A stretch of 63,768 nucleotides of DNA from an uncultured Leptolyngbyaceae cyanobacterium. GTDB lineage: Bacteria; Cyanobacteriota; Cyanobacteriia; Leptolyngbyales; Leptolyngbyaceae. Position numbers and translations under genes: made by a program. The notes below the pieces were generated by a model. It saw only the letters and a program-made list of their open reading frames with translations. It was not told the DNA's origin and did not search any database. Below, in pieces: positions 9,171-17,253 of the stretch; the first letter of the stretch is position 1; each line of letters starts with the position of its first letter. The stretch is from contig CALIDI010000015.1 of NCBI GenBank assembly GCA_938023035.1, positions 1 through 63,768 of the forward strand. Direction: 5' to 3'.

Positions 9171-9630
9171 TTACATCACCTGCATTCACCATATTGCCAT
9201 CATGCCCTATTCAGCCCGGCTGGGGAAGATCGGGTTCTGGAACCCAGCGCCGCTCAAGTAGGGCTGCTACCCCGTTTCTCATGGGCTGGCCAGTCAAAAA
9301 GCCTCCGCAGCCCTAGCGGTTGGGCACTGGGCTTTATCCTAAGCGTTCTGACCAAAGCAGTGGGAGGAACTGCGAAAACGGTCAATGGGTTCGTCGCTCC
9401 GTGAAAGTACGGGAAATGCTCGGCCACAGATGGGAACATCGCAACAAAAGTTATTGTCTTCTGTGGAAGTCAATGCCTAGTTAAGTAACTTTATGGAAAG
9501 AACATAATTTCAGGATTTCTCTTAAGTAAGGAAAAAATTACTGATAAGTAGTCTCTGTGACCAGCGTGAATCGGGAAGGGTGTATTAAGATTTTGTGCGA
9601 TCATCTACGTGTTTACCCTGAGTAACCATC
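9171..9630. other. Intergenic region with dispersed repeat D1
   Basis: It lies between two divergent genes (raf1 and a sugar transferase). It holds repeat copy D1 (9316-9358). Bases 9460-9600 are A+T-rich and probably contain the sugar transferase promoter. No gene is seen. Confidence 0.5.
9316..9358 (+). repeat. Dispersed ~45-bp repeat, copy D1
   Basis: GCGGTTGGGCACTGGGCTTT followed by ATCCTAAGCGTTCTGACCAA. It shares the core 'cac/gct-TGG-TTT-TxxCCTxAGC-xxTCTGACCAA' with copies at 10503, 15296, 33781 (inverted) and 58280. All five copies are intergenic. Confidence 0.65.
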
Positions 9631-10302
9631 ATGCAATCTGTGACTCCGCTTGCTGAGCAACCCTTTTTATTGACTTCCCAAGACTTTGGAGAGCCACATC
9701 CTTCAGCCTTATGCCTGCTGAAGCGTGGCCTCGATATTATCGGCAGCCTAGTTGGATTGGTGATTTTGGCTCTTATCTTTGTTCCTATTGCGATCGCGGT
9801 AAAACTAGATAGCCCAGGGCCGGTATTTTACTCACAGATTCGCTACGGCTTAATGGGGCGGCCCTTTCGCATTTATAAGTTTCGCTCAATGGTGCTCAAT
9901 GCCGACGATCTCAAGACCCTGGTAACCAATGAAGCAAAGGGGCTGATCTTCAAAAACGAGAATGACCCCCGCATTACTCGGGTTGGGCGCTTTCTTAGAC
10001 GCACCAGTTTAGATGAGTTTCCCCAGTTTTGGAATGTGCTGAAGGGCGAAATGAGCCTAGTTGGTACTCGACCTCCGACGGAGGATGAAGTTTCTAAGTA
10101 TCAGCCCCATCATTGGCAGCGGCTGCGGGTAAAGCCCGGTATGACAGGGGAATGGCAGGTCAACGGACGATCTAGTGTCAAGGATTTTGAGGATATTGTG
10201 CGTTTGGATTTGCGTTATCAAGCCCAGTGGCACCCCCTCTACGATCTCGGTCTGATTTTTAGAACGGTTGGGATTTTATTGAACAAGTCAGGGGCCTGTT
10301 AA
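9631..10302 (+). CDS. Sugar transferase (undecaprenyl-phosphate sugar-1-P transferase)
   Basis: Transfers a sugar-1-phosphate to undecaprenyl phosphate, the first membrane step of exopolysaccharide or O-antigen synthesis. A transmembrane segment lies at about 36-58 (GLVILALIFVPIAIAVKL). The bacterial sugar transferase motifs follow: SPGPVFYSQIRYG, FRIYKFRSM, LRRTSLDEFPQFWNVLKGEMSLVGTRP, and VKPGMTGEWQVNGRS. At 223 residues it is the short, single-domain form without the N-terminal multi-helix domain of WcaJ. A second member lies at 46695-47399. No other polysaccharide genes adjoin it. Confidence 0.88.
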   Translation: MQSVTPLAEQPFLLTSQDFGEPHPSALCLLKRGLDIIGSLVGLVILALIFVPIAIAVKLDSPGPVFYSQIRYGLMGRPFRIYKFRSMVLNADDLKTLVTNEAKGLIFKNENDPRITRVGRFLRRTSLDEFPQFWNVLKGEMSLVGTRPPTEDEVSKYQPHHWQRLRVKPGMTGEWQVNGRSSVKDFEDIVRLDLRYQAQWHPLYDLGLIFRTVGILLNKSGAC

Positions 10303-10696
10303 GGGTTCGTGAGTCCCCTCTATCCCCTTTGCACATCACGGTTGCCCAATTGCTGACGGTGACTTTGAGCCGCAAGGCTGGTCGTTTTATTTCTTAGAGG
10401 ATCGTCAGGCGTTTGCAGTCGCTGCTTAGCAAGAGTTTTCCGGTTCGAGATTCTTTTTCTCTGGCCTTGACGCAAACCGCTACCAGAAGGTTCAATCAGC
10501 ATTGAGGTTTGAGTGCTTGGTTTTGGCCTAGACGTTCTGACTAAGGTGATAATTGCTAAAGGCTCTATCCCATCTGAATGGGTCACCATGATTGGATAGC
10601 CCCAGTGCTGTTGATACGCGCTGTTCATACTAGGTTCGTCAGCCCGATGGGGATACCCTCTAGTAGAATCAACGTGGTTCCTATCGATGACTCACC
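10303..10696. other. Intergenic region with dispersed repeat D2
   Basis: It holds repeat copy D2 (10503-10550). An open frame on the minus strand across this gap is mainly repeat sequence and has no ribosome binding site, so I do not call a gene. The promoter of rlmD should lie in about 10600-10690. Confidence 0.5.
10503..10550 (+). repeat. Dispersed ~45-bp repeat, copy D2
   Basis: TTTGAGTGCTTGGTTTTGGC followed by CTAGACGTTCTGACTAAGGT. Very close to copy D3 at 15296 (TTTGAGTGCTTGGTTTTGTC). Confidence 0.75.
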
Positions 10697-12085
10697 ATGG
10701 CAGATGCTTTTTCGCCTTTGACGGTACGATCGGGTTCATGGCAGCAGGGCGCCGTGGTAGAGGTGGTGATTACTGACTTGAGCGATCGTGGCGATGGGGT
10801 CGGTCGGTCGGGTGAGCGGGTGGTTTTTGTGCCAGATACGGTGACGGGTGATCGCGCGCTGGTGCGCTTGCTCCGAGTCAAACCCCAATACGCCTATGGC
10901 AAGTTGCATCAGCTCCTCGAGGCTTCGCCCCATCGTGAGCGGCCTGCTTGTATCGTGGCAGACAAATGCGGTGGGTGTCAGTGGCAGCATGTCCACTACC
11001 CCTATCAGCTAGAGGCCAAGCATAACCAGGTGGTGCAAGCGTTGCAACGACTCGGAGGGTTTCAGTTGCCGCCCGTGTTACCGATGCTCTATGGAGCCTC
11101 ATCCCTAACCTACCGCAACAAGGCCACCTATCCCCTGGGGCGATCGGCGACGGGGCAGGTGCAAGCGGGTTATTACCAAAAGGGAAGCCATCAACTGGTA
11201 AACCTGAATCAGTGCCCAATTCAGGATGCTCGCCTGAACCCCCTCTTGGCAGAAATTAAGCAGGTGATCCAACAGCAGGGTTGGAGTATTTATCAGGAAC
11301 GACTGCACCGGGGTAAGCTGCGTCATCTTTCGTTGCGGGTTGGTCGGCGTACGGGTGAGCAGTTATTAACCCTGGTAACAACCGATTGGGGCTTGATGGG
11401 AATTGAGGCGGTGGCTCAATCCTGGTTAGAGCGCTACCCCGACTTGGTCGGTGTTTGTCTGAATCGTAATCCAGCGCAAACCAACGTTATTTTTGGCCCT
11501 GAAACTCGCTGCCTGGCAGGGCAACCCTATCTCCACGAAAGGTTTGCTGGTTTAACCTTGCAAATTCGTCCAGAAACGTTCTTTCAAGTCAATACGGAAG
11601 TAGCCGAAGCAATGCTAGGCCATATCCGGCAACAACTCCACCTAACGGGTAAGGAAACTCTGCTGGATGCCTACTGCGGTGTTGGCACGCTAACCTTACC
11701 CCTGGCCCAATCAGTCCAGCGGGCGATCGGGTTAGAAATTCAACCTGAAGCGGTAACCCAGGCTCAGCGTAATGCGGCCATCAATCATATTGGCAATGCT
11801 GAATTCTGGGTGGGTGCAGTCGAGACGCTCTTACCCCAACTTAATATCAAGCCAGATGTGGTGCTGCTTGACCCTCCTCGAAAGGGTTGTGAACCAGAAA
11901 CCCTGGCTCTGTTAGGTGCGATGGGGCCAAGCCAAATTGTCTACTTAAGTTGTAACCCCGCGACTCTGGCTCGTGATCTAAAAGTTCTCTGTCGTGAAGC
12001 CGCTTATCGTCTGGTGCAGGTACAACCCGCCGATTTCTTTCCCCAAACTGCCCATGTGGAATGCGCCGCCTTTCTGATAAGGTGA
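10697..12085 (+). CDS. rlmD: 23S rRNA (uracil-1939-C5)-methyltransferase RlmD (RumA type)
   Basis: SAM-dependent m5U methyltransferase of 23S rRNA with a 4Fe-4S cluster. An N-terminal TRAM domain spans about 17-72. Cluster cysteines are visible at C85, C91 and C94 (CIVADKCGGCQWQH) and C173 (NQCPIQD). The methyltransferase domain has DAYCGVGTLTLPLA, DPPRKGCE and the nucleophile motif LSCNPATLARDL near residue 419. Length 462 is normal for RumA-type enzymes. Substrate assignment (U1939 or another site) rests on family resemblance; cyanobacteria often carry one enzyme of this type. Confidence 0.9.
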   Translation: MADAFSPLTVRSGSWQQGAVVEVVITDLSDRGDGVGRSGERVVFVPDTVTGDRALVRLLRVKPQYAYGKLHQLLEASPHRERPACIVADKCGGCQWQHVHYPYQLEAKHNQVVQALQRLGGFQLPPVLPMLYGASSLTYRNKATYPLGRSATGQVQAGYYQKGSHQLVNLNQCPIQDARLNPLLAEIKQVIQQQGWSIYQERLHRGKLRHLSLRVGRRTGEQLLTLVTTDWGLMGIEAVAQSWLERYPDLVGVCLNRNPAQTNVIFGPETRCLAGQPYLHERFAGLTLQIRPETFFQVNTEVAEAMLGHIRQQLHLTGKETLLDAYCGVGTLTLPLAQSVQRAIGLEIQPEAVTQAQRNAAINHIGNAEFWVGAVETLLPQLNIKPDVVLLDPPRKGCEPETLALLGAMGPSQIVYLSCNPATLARDLKVLCREAAYRLVQVQPADFFPQTAHVECAAFLIR

Positions 12086-12113
12086 TAGCGATTAGAGGGA
12101 GTAGCCGTACACG

Positions 12114-13166
12114 ATGAAGTTTAGCGAACTGGTAACCGCGTTAAGCACTGCTAATGGGCAAGCTCTTAGAGCCAATGGAAATGCTGATCAAGAAATTTTG
12201 GGGGTGCAGGCGGTGGATGCAGCCCAGGCTCAGGAGCTCAGCTATATTGAAGGGGGCAAATTTGCGGCGCAGGTGCAAACCACCCAGGCAGGTGTGCTGA
12301 TTTTGCCAACGGATGCATCGCTGCAAGCCAAGGCCGATGAGCGTGGCATTGCTTGGATAGAGGTGCCGTTTCCCCGTTTGGCCTTTGCTCAGGCGATCGC
12401 ACTATTTTATCAACCCTTTACTCCCCCACCGGGGATTCACCCAACGGCAGTCATTGACCCGACCGCTATTTTGGGTGAGGATGTTGCCATCGGTGCCCAT
12501 GTGGTGATTCAGGCAGGGGTGCAGATTGGGTCGGCGGCTTGTATTCACCCGAATGTGGTGATTTATCCAGGGGTCAGCATTGGCAATCGCACGATTCTCC
12601 ACGCTAATGCGGTCATTCATGAACGTGCTCAAATTGGAGCTGACTGCGTCGTTCATTCTGGGGCGGTGATTGGGGCCGAAGGGTTTGGGTTTGTGCCAAT
12701 CCCCACTGGCTGGTATAAGATGCAGCAGTCTGGTAGGACTGTTCTGGAGGACGGTGTTGAAATTGGCTGCAACTCCACGATAGACCGCCCCTCAGTTGGT
12801 GAGACGCGCATCAGGCGCAACACTAAAATCGATAACCTAGTGCATATTGCCCACGGCTGCGAACTTGGGGAAAACTGTGCCATCGCGGCTCAGGTGGGAA
12901 TGGCCGGTGGCGTTACCCTAGGCAACCGGGTGATTATGGGCGGGCAGGCCGGAGTCGCAAACCAATCTAAAGTCGGCGATGGGGTGCAGGCGGGTGCGCG
13001 GGCGGGTATCTTAAGCGACGTTGAGCCAGGGCGGGTGGTCATTGGTACCCCAGCGATTGACTTGAAGGCTTTCTACAAGGCTGCCGCAATTCTTCCACGC
13101 TTACCAGAAATGCGTAAAGCCATTCGTGAGTTACAACGCCGTCTTGACCAGTTGAGCGAAAAGTAG
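12114..13166 (+). CDS. lpxD: UDP-3-O-acylglucosamine N-acyltransferase LpxD
   Basis: Adds the second acyl chain to UDP-3-O-acylglucosamine in lipid A synthesis. The N-terminal uridine-binding domain spans about 1-98 and a left-handed beta-helix of hexapeptide repeats (IGxxxxIxxxVxIGxxxxI pattern) runs from about 105 to 310. The catalytic histidine region HIAHGCELGENCAIAAQ is near 243-259. A C-terminal coiled segment (LPRLPEMRKAIRELQRRLDQL) follows. It begins 28 bases after rlmD and could be co-transcribed; other lpx genes are not adjacent. Confidence 0.93.
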   Translation: MKFSELVTALSTANGQALRANGNADQEILGVQAVDAAQAQELSYIEGGKFAAQVQTTQAGVLILPTDASLQAKADERGIAWIEVPFPRLAFAQAIALFYQPFTPPPGIHPTAVIDPTAILGEDVAIGAHVVIQAGVQIGSAACIHPNVVIYPGVSIGNRTILHANAVIHERAQIGADCVVHSGAVIGAEGFGFVPIPTGWYKMQQSGRTVLEDGVEIGCNSTIDRPSVGETRIRRNTKIDNLVHIAHGCELGENCAIAAQVGMAGGVTLGNRVIMGGQAGVANQSKVGDGVQAGARAGILSDVEPGRVVIGTPAIDLKAFYKAAAILPRLPEMRKAIRELQRRLDQLSEK

Positions 13167-13179
13167 AGGGTGGTGAACC

Positions 13180-13821
13180 TTAGATTGCGACAGGCTGCCG
13201 TTGATTGACCAACTGTACAAAGTTTGCCAGCACCCGCAGCCCCGCGGTTGATGACTTTTCAGGGTGAAATTGTACTGCCATCAGTTGATTTTGAGCGATC
13301 GCCGCTGTCACCGTTTGGCTGCCATGGGTAACGGTTGCGGCTTGTATCAATACCTCCCTTGGATCGACGTAATAGGAATGAACAAAATACATCCAGGGAT
13401 TGGGAGGTAAATCTTGCCAGAGAGGACAGTTTGGCTGAGTCAGTTGGAGGGAGTTCCACCCCATGTGGGGAATCGTTAACCCCGGCTCTGACTGAAATCG
13501 GCGAACTCGCCCAGGGATGACCCCCAGCCCTGGTTCTTGCCCTTCATCACTGCCATCAAACAAAATCTGGAGGCCCAGGCAAATCCCCAGAAACGGCTTT
13601 CCACTGGTGATCGCGGCTTTAATGGGGGCTTCTAACTGCCGCGATCGGAGATGCTGCATCGCTGGGTCAAAAGCCCCTACCCCTGGTAACACAATGCCAT
13701 CTGCTCGCTCCAGTGCCACAGCAGAATCTGTAACTAGGGGCGTCGCACCCGCCTTTTCTAGGCCTTTACATGCAGAGTGCAGATTCCCCATATCGTAATC
13801 AATCACGGCAATCTCTGGCAT
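13180..13821 (-). CDS. hisH: Imidazole glycerol phosphate synthase, glutaminase subunit HisH
   Basis: Class I glutamine amidotransferase that feeds ammonia to HisF in histidine biosynthesis. Counting from the ATG at 13821: oxyanion region PGVGAF at 46-51, nucleophile C81 in GICLGLQILFDG, and the His-Glu pair in VQFHPEKS near 184-190. The start at 13821 is preferred because GAGG lies upstream; five more codons are open. Length 213 is normal. It converges with lpxD, leaving only 13 bases between stops. hisF is not in the window. Confidence 0.93.
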   Translation of the reverse strand: MPEIAVIDYDMGNLHSACKGLEKAGATPLVTDSAVALERADGIVLPGVGAFDPAMQHLRSRQLEAPIKAAITSGKPFLGICLGLQILFDGSDEGQEPGLGVIPGRVRRFQSEPGLTIPHMGWNSLQLTQPNCPLWQDLPPNPWMYFVHSYYVDPREVLIQAATVTHGSQTVTAAIAQNQLMAVQFHPEKSSTAGLRVLANFVQLVNQRQPVAI

Positions 13822-13897
13822 TAGATTTGGCCTCACAAAATCTTCTGTTTAAAATTGTAGGTTGAATCTCCTGTTTGTCTGCACCTGTTTCCACCCT

Positions 13898-14431
13898 ATG
13901 CACCCAACCCTGCTACTCACCTCTTTTGATATTTGGGAACCGCATCACATTACAAACGCATCGGATGATTTACTAGACGAATTAATTTTTAGGAACCTGC
14001 TCCCTGCGAATACCCACCTGTTGAGGAAAATTCCTGTTGACTTTCATCAAGCGCCTCGGCTAGTGATTCACACCATACAAACGCTCCAACCCGATGTGGT
14101 GATTTGCTGCGGTATGGCAGAAAAGCGATCGCGCCTTACGCTCGAAACACGGGGGCACTGGCAAGAGACCCATCTCCACACCCGTCTAGATTTGCCCCAG
14201 ATTGTCCAAAAGCTGGTGTTCAGCGAGATTAGCCACGATGCCGGCAAATTTGTTTGCAATTACCTTTATTTCTCAATCTTGAAATATCTCCAGGAACGAT
14301 CCTTTCCCAGTCATTGCCTCTTTGTTCATGTGCCATTATTGCATGAGGGCAATCTCCACCTCGTACTGCACGACTTTGTGAAAGTCCTTGATCTCGTGCG
14401 AGAGCAATTTGCAATTCCTCAATCAGCCTGA
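13898..14431 (+). CDS. Pyroglutamyl-peptidase I family protein (C15)
   Basis: Homologue of the cysteine peptidases that remove N-terminal pyroglutamate. Counting from the ATG at 13898 (177 residues), the triad is complete: E75 in CGMAEKRSRL, C120 in SHDAGKFVCNYLYF and H144 in LFVHVP. The N-terminal TSFDIWEPH corresponds to the usual 'TGFxPF' loop but is divergent. The protein is shorter than the typical 200-215 residues. An upstream start at 13862 is possible but includes an unlikely N-terminus. Activity is plausible, the substrate is not certain. Confidence 0.8.
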   Translation: MHPTLLLTSFDIWEPHHITNASDDLLDELIFRNLLPANTHLLRKIPVDFHQAPRLVIHTIQTLQPDVVICCGMAEKRSRLTLETRGHWQETHLHTRLDLPQIVQKLVFSEISHDAGKFVCNYLYFSILKYLQERSFPSHCLFVHVPLLHEGNLHLVLHDFVKVLDLVREQFAIPQSA

Positions 14432-14797
14432 CCCTTCTCTATTCGCGCCCCAAATAACTGGCCCTGGGCACCTTGGCAGTTGATTCAGTTTCTTTGGGGA
14501 GCAACCCTTCTCATTTTGAAAGAGTTGCCCTGATCGAGGGGCAACCCTCACTGTTTGCTAAATTTTCTGCACACCAGAATCGCCGTTCTAGCCATTGCAG
14601 GCGATTGCCATCCAACAACATCTGGGCGAGCATTATTCTCATCCTAGCGATCGTGGCCACTGTTAACCAGCTAACTATGCTCAGGAGAAGTATGGTAGAA
14701 TGAGAAACCTGTGGCAAGCTTACTAGTTTAAGCTTCTTGAGGGATACGATGCTCACACTAACTCAATTTCAATGGAATCTAAGCACAAGGGGAAGAC
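14432..14797 (+). promoter_or_regulatory. Leader and likely promoter of the 60-residue basic protein gene
   Basis: No gene is seen here. Bases 14690-14701 contain TATGGTAGAAT, a good extended -10 candidate. Bases 14715-14734 hold the inverted repeat AAGCTTA-ctagtt-TAAGCTT in what would be the 5' leader. The start codon at 14798 has a GGGGA Shine-Dalgarno-like site. Position of the transcription start is inferred. Confidence 0.4.
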
Positions 14798-14980
14798 ATG
14801 GCTAAACGCCGCAACCTGAAGAAAGAAAAAGCACTCCGCAACCAAGCCTATGCGCGCAAGTTTCGCAAAAAGAGTAATTCTGGTCGCTTTGGCAGACGTC
14901 GCTATGATGGCAATCGCTCCAGTGATGCCGAGTCAGATCAAGAAGGTGTATCTTCAGATAACGACGGTGCTGCTGACTAG
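14798..14980 (+). CDS. Small conserved basic/acidic cyanobacterial protein
   Basis: Sixty residues with a strongly basic first half (MAKRRNLKKEKALRNQAYAR, then RKFRKKSNSGRFGRRR) and an acidic, Ser/Asp-rich tail (SSDAESDQEGVSSDNDGAAD). The basic half looks like a nucleic-acid or ribosome-binding tail. I recall such short proteins in many cyanobacteria, with no function. It has its own promoter candidate, a Shine-Dalgarno site and a terminator at 15038-15070, which supports real expression. Confidence 0.72.
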   Translation: MAKRRNLKKEKALRNQAYARKFRKKSNSGRFGRRRYDGNRSSDAESDQEGVSSDNDGAAD

Positions 14981-15013
14981 GCGAAACTCTATAAAATATG
15001 CAGCGGTCTAATT

Positions 15014-15029
15014 TTTCAACATGTTGAAA
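15014..15029. promoter_or_regulatory. Perfect 16-bp palindrome TTTCAACATGTTGAAA
   Basis: TTTCAACATGTTGAAA is fully self-complementary with no spacer. It lies between the stop of the small basic protein and its terminator, so within the expected transcript. It may be a dimeric regulator site or simply a weak hairpin. Confidence 0.35.
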
Positions 15030-15037
15030 TATACTGT

Positions 15038-15070
15038 GGCTCCCTTTGCATCAGGTAAGGGGAGCCTTTT
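15038..15070 (+). terminator. Intrinsic terminator of the 60-residue protein gene
   Basis: GGCTCCC at 15038-15044 pairs with GGGGAGCC near 15059-15066, followed directly by TTTT. The loop is about 14 bases. Confidence 0.75.
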
Positions 15071-15359
15071 GCTTTGGGCCTGATTGGGTGAGTTCAACAG
15101 CATTCTGGTTAGACGCCAGGCTAAAGCCATGAGGGAGCTTCAGGTAAATCACGTACTCTGGACAGAGGGTAAGTTGGGTGGCGACTGCCCCTATCGCTAT
15201 ACACTGCATGCTGTTGTCAAACCGCTTTCACTATCCCGGCGATCGCAGCGAGAACCCTAATGCTCACAGGCCAGAAAGCCTAGCCAGTATCGACATTTGA
15301 GTGCTTGGTTTTGTCCTCAGCTTTCTGACCAACGCTATCTTTAGGTTTGGCAACTCACT
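15071..15359. other. Intergenic region with repeat D3
   Basis: It contains repeat copy D3 at 15296-15335, close to the 3' end of queA. I see nothing else that can be named. Confidence 0.4.
15296..15335 (+). repeat. Dispersed ~45-bp repeat, copy D3
   Basis: TTTGAGTGCTTGGTTTTGTC followed by CTCAGCTTTCTGACCAACGC; same family as 9316, 10503, 33781 (inverted) and 58280. Confidence 0.75.
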
Positions 15360-16559
15360 CTAAGGTTTGTGGCCAATTCTAGCTTCTGGTAGAACCAGCA
15401 TGGCATCTCCAAAGGAATAAAAGCGATAACCCTGCTCGATCGCCAGTTGATAGAGCTGGAGCAATCGTTCCCGACCCAGTAGGGCGCTCACTAACATCAG
15501 GAGGCTGGATTTAGGTAGATGAAAGTTCGTGATTAACCCATCAATTACCTGCCAACGATAACCGGGGTAAATAAATAAATCTGTTTTGCCACAGAAAGGC
15601 TGAAGTGTGCCGTTGCGGGCAGCGGCTTCTAGCGATCGCACCACTGTTGTGCCCACAGCAAACACCCGACCACCCTTCGCCTTAGTTTGCCGGATGATCT
15701 CAACCGTTTCGGGTGGCACCTGTACCCATTCGGCATGCATTGAGTGTTGGGTAATTTCCTCCACTTCAATAGGGCGAAAGGTGCCTACTCCCACGTGCAG
15801 GGTAACAAACGCCTGCTGGATATTGCGTCGCCGCAATTGAGCTAATAGGGTGGGGGTAAAGTGTAGGCCCGCAGTCGGCGCGGCGATCGCCCCTGGATAC
15901 TCCGCGTAAACGGTTTGATAGCGTTCCGGATCAGACTGGTTAGCCCTAATGTAGGGCGGTAAGGGAATTTGCCCCAGTTTTTTAAGACTGGCTTCAAACG
16001 TTTGACCTGGCTGCACTTGAAATTGCAGCACTCGTCCACTGGTCGCCGCATCCGTTGCCAGCACTTTGGCACTTAAAATCGCCTGCTGCACAATCGGGTT
16101 TTCTTCCCCAACATTTTCTGCCAATCCAGAATCTAGAGCTTCTCCCTCAAGCCCCTCTGCTCGGTCAACCGTGACCTTACCCTGTTCAGCCTCTGAGGAT
16201 TGACCAAAGTAAATCATAGCTCCCGGCTTTAAACGTCGCCCGGGTTTGACCAACGCTAGCCAGCAGTCAGGTTGGGGCTGGGGCTCTAATAGCAAGACCT
16301 CGACCGCTAGACCCGTTGCCTTTTGCCCAAACAGTCGTGCCGGAATCACTCGCGTGTTGTTGAGGACTAATAAATCCCCCGAACGTAGAAGATTTGGAAG
16401 ATCACGAAAGATGCCATGGGCGACCTGCTGTGCGTCTTTAATCACCAGCAAGCGGGCACTATCCCGAGGTTCGCAAGGGTTCTGAGCAATTTGCTCTAGA
16501 GGCAGCTCATAGTCGTAGGCCGCCAGTTGGCGATCGCGATCAAGCAAGACATCATTCAT
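15360..16559 (-). CDS. queA: S-adenosylmethionine:tRNA ribosyltransferase-isomerase QueA
   Basis: Makes epoxyqueuosine in tRNA by transferring the ribosyl part of SAM to preQ1-modified tRNA. Family segments are clear: YDYELPLEQIAQNPCEPRDSARLLV near the N-terminus, LLVLNNTRVIPARLFG, GAIAAPTAGLHFTP, LHVGVGTFRPIEVE, FAVGTTVVRSLE and TNFHLPKSSLLMLVSAL. At about 399 residues it is some 45 longer than the E. coli enzyme. The extra sequence lies around 110-170 (acidic, EQGKVTVDRAEGLEGEALDS). I prefer the ATG at 16559, with GAGGAG upstream, to one ten codons earlier. Confidence 0.92.
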   Translation of the reverse strand: MNDVLLDRDRQLAAYDYELPLEQIAQNPCEPRDSARLLVIKDAQQVAHGIFRDLPNLLRSGDLLVLNNTRVIPARLFGQKATGLAVEVLLLEPQPQPDCWLALVKPGRRLKPGAMIYFGQSSEAEQGKVTVDRAEGLEGEALDSGLAENVGEENPIVQQAILSAKVLATDAATSGRVLQFQVQPGQTFEASLKKLGQIPLPPYIRANQSDPERYQTVYAEYPGAIAAPTAGLHFTPTLLAQLRRRNIQQAFVTLHVGVGTFRPIEVEEITQHSMHAEWVQVPPETVEIIRQTKAKGGRVFAVGTTVVRSLEAAARNGTLQPFCGKTDLFIYPGYRWQVIDGLITNFHLPKSSLLMLVSALLGRERLLQLYQLAIEQGYRFYSFGDAMLVLPEARIGHKP

Positions 16560-16714
16560 CCGGCGTGATTCTTTCTCCTCAAAAGGCATGGAAAGCTAGA
16601 AAACTGGGAATTTGGGGAAAATCCCCCGTCTGTTAGGGGAGGTTCACCATAGGCAAAAAGTGGCCAAATCACGAGAATTAAAGATAGGAACGCATGCCTC
16701 CCAGGAGGTCACTA

Positions 16715-17101
16715 ATGAATTATCTCTATAATCTCGCAAATGCTAGTCTGACGCTGCGTGTTGTTGAATATTTGCATCAATCAGACTTGCCTGTTCAGTT
16801 TATGACGGTCATTCACCAAATTGATGGGTGGATTGTGCGCGTTAAAATGGCACGATCGATTGACAGTGATACTCATCAAAATTTTCAGGCATTCATGAGT
16901 GAGTTGGGCATTGTTTGCGAACCCAACATCCGAGTACAGATGGCTCTGTGGGGTCTAGAGACTGGCCAGTCCCCCCTAGATGTGATGCATCGTTATCAGG
17001 TGGCGGTTGTTTCCCATGGCAAACCCGACCGCGAAGATATTGAAGAGTTTCGTAAGCAATTTGTGCGGGGCTTGGGCTATTGTCCAGAAACGCTAGCTTA
17101 G
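16715..17101 (+). CDS. Conserved cyanobacterial hypothetical protein
   Basis: A 128-residue soluble protein starting at the ATG at 16715, seven bases after a perfect AGGAGG. It contains no signal peptide, membrane helix or motif that I can name. The sequence (MNYLYNLANASLTLRVVEYL; later FRKQFVRGLGYCPETLA) has the feel of a small alpha/beta fold. It is transcribed alone, divergently from queA. No function is proposed. Confidence 0.65.
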   Translation: MNYLYNLANASLTLRVVEYLHQSDLPVQFMTVIHQIDGWIVRVKMARSIDSDTHQNFQAFMSELGIVCEPNIRVQMALWGLETGQSPLDVMHRYQVAVVSHGKPDREDIEEFRKQFVRGLGYCPETLA

Positions 17102-17253
17102 TTTTGTTACCTGGCATTAAGCTGCCCAGGTACAGCGGGTGAAATTTTGAGTGCGTTTATCCTTCAAATAGCCTGAACAGTAGACTAGTTCTTGCTGTGA
17201 CGAGCGAGCAGGTTATCGACAGTACTTTTATCTCTTCGTTCAGCAACGCCCTC

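Noticed and set aside
10320-10628. 102-codon minus-strand frame before rlmD
   Set aside because: Contains dispersed repeat D2, has no ribosome binding site and no family resemblance.
14473-14703. 76-codon plus-strand frame with a hydrophobic stretch
   Set aside because: Overlaps the likely promoter of the next gene and has no ribosome binding site.
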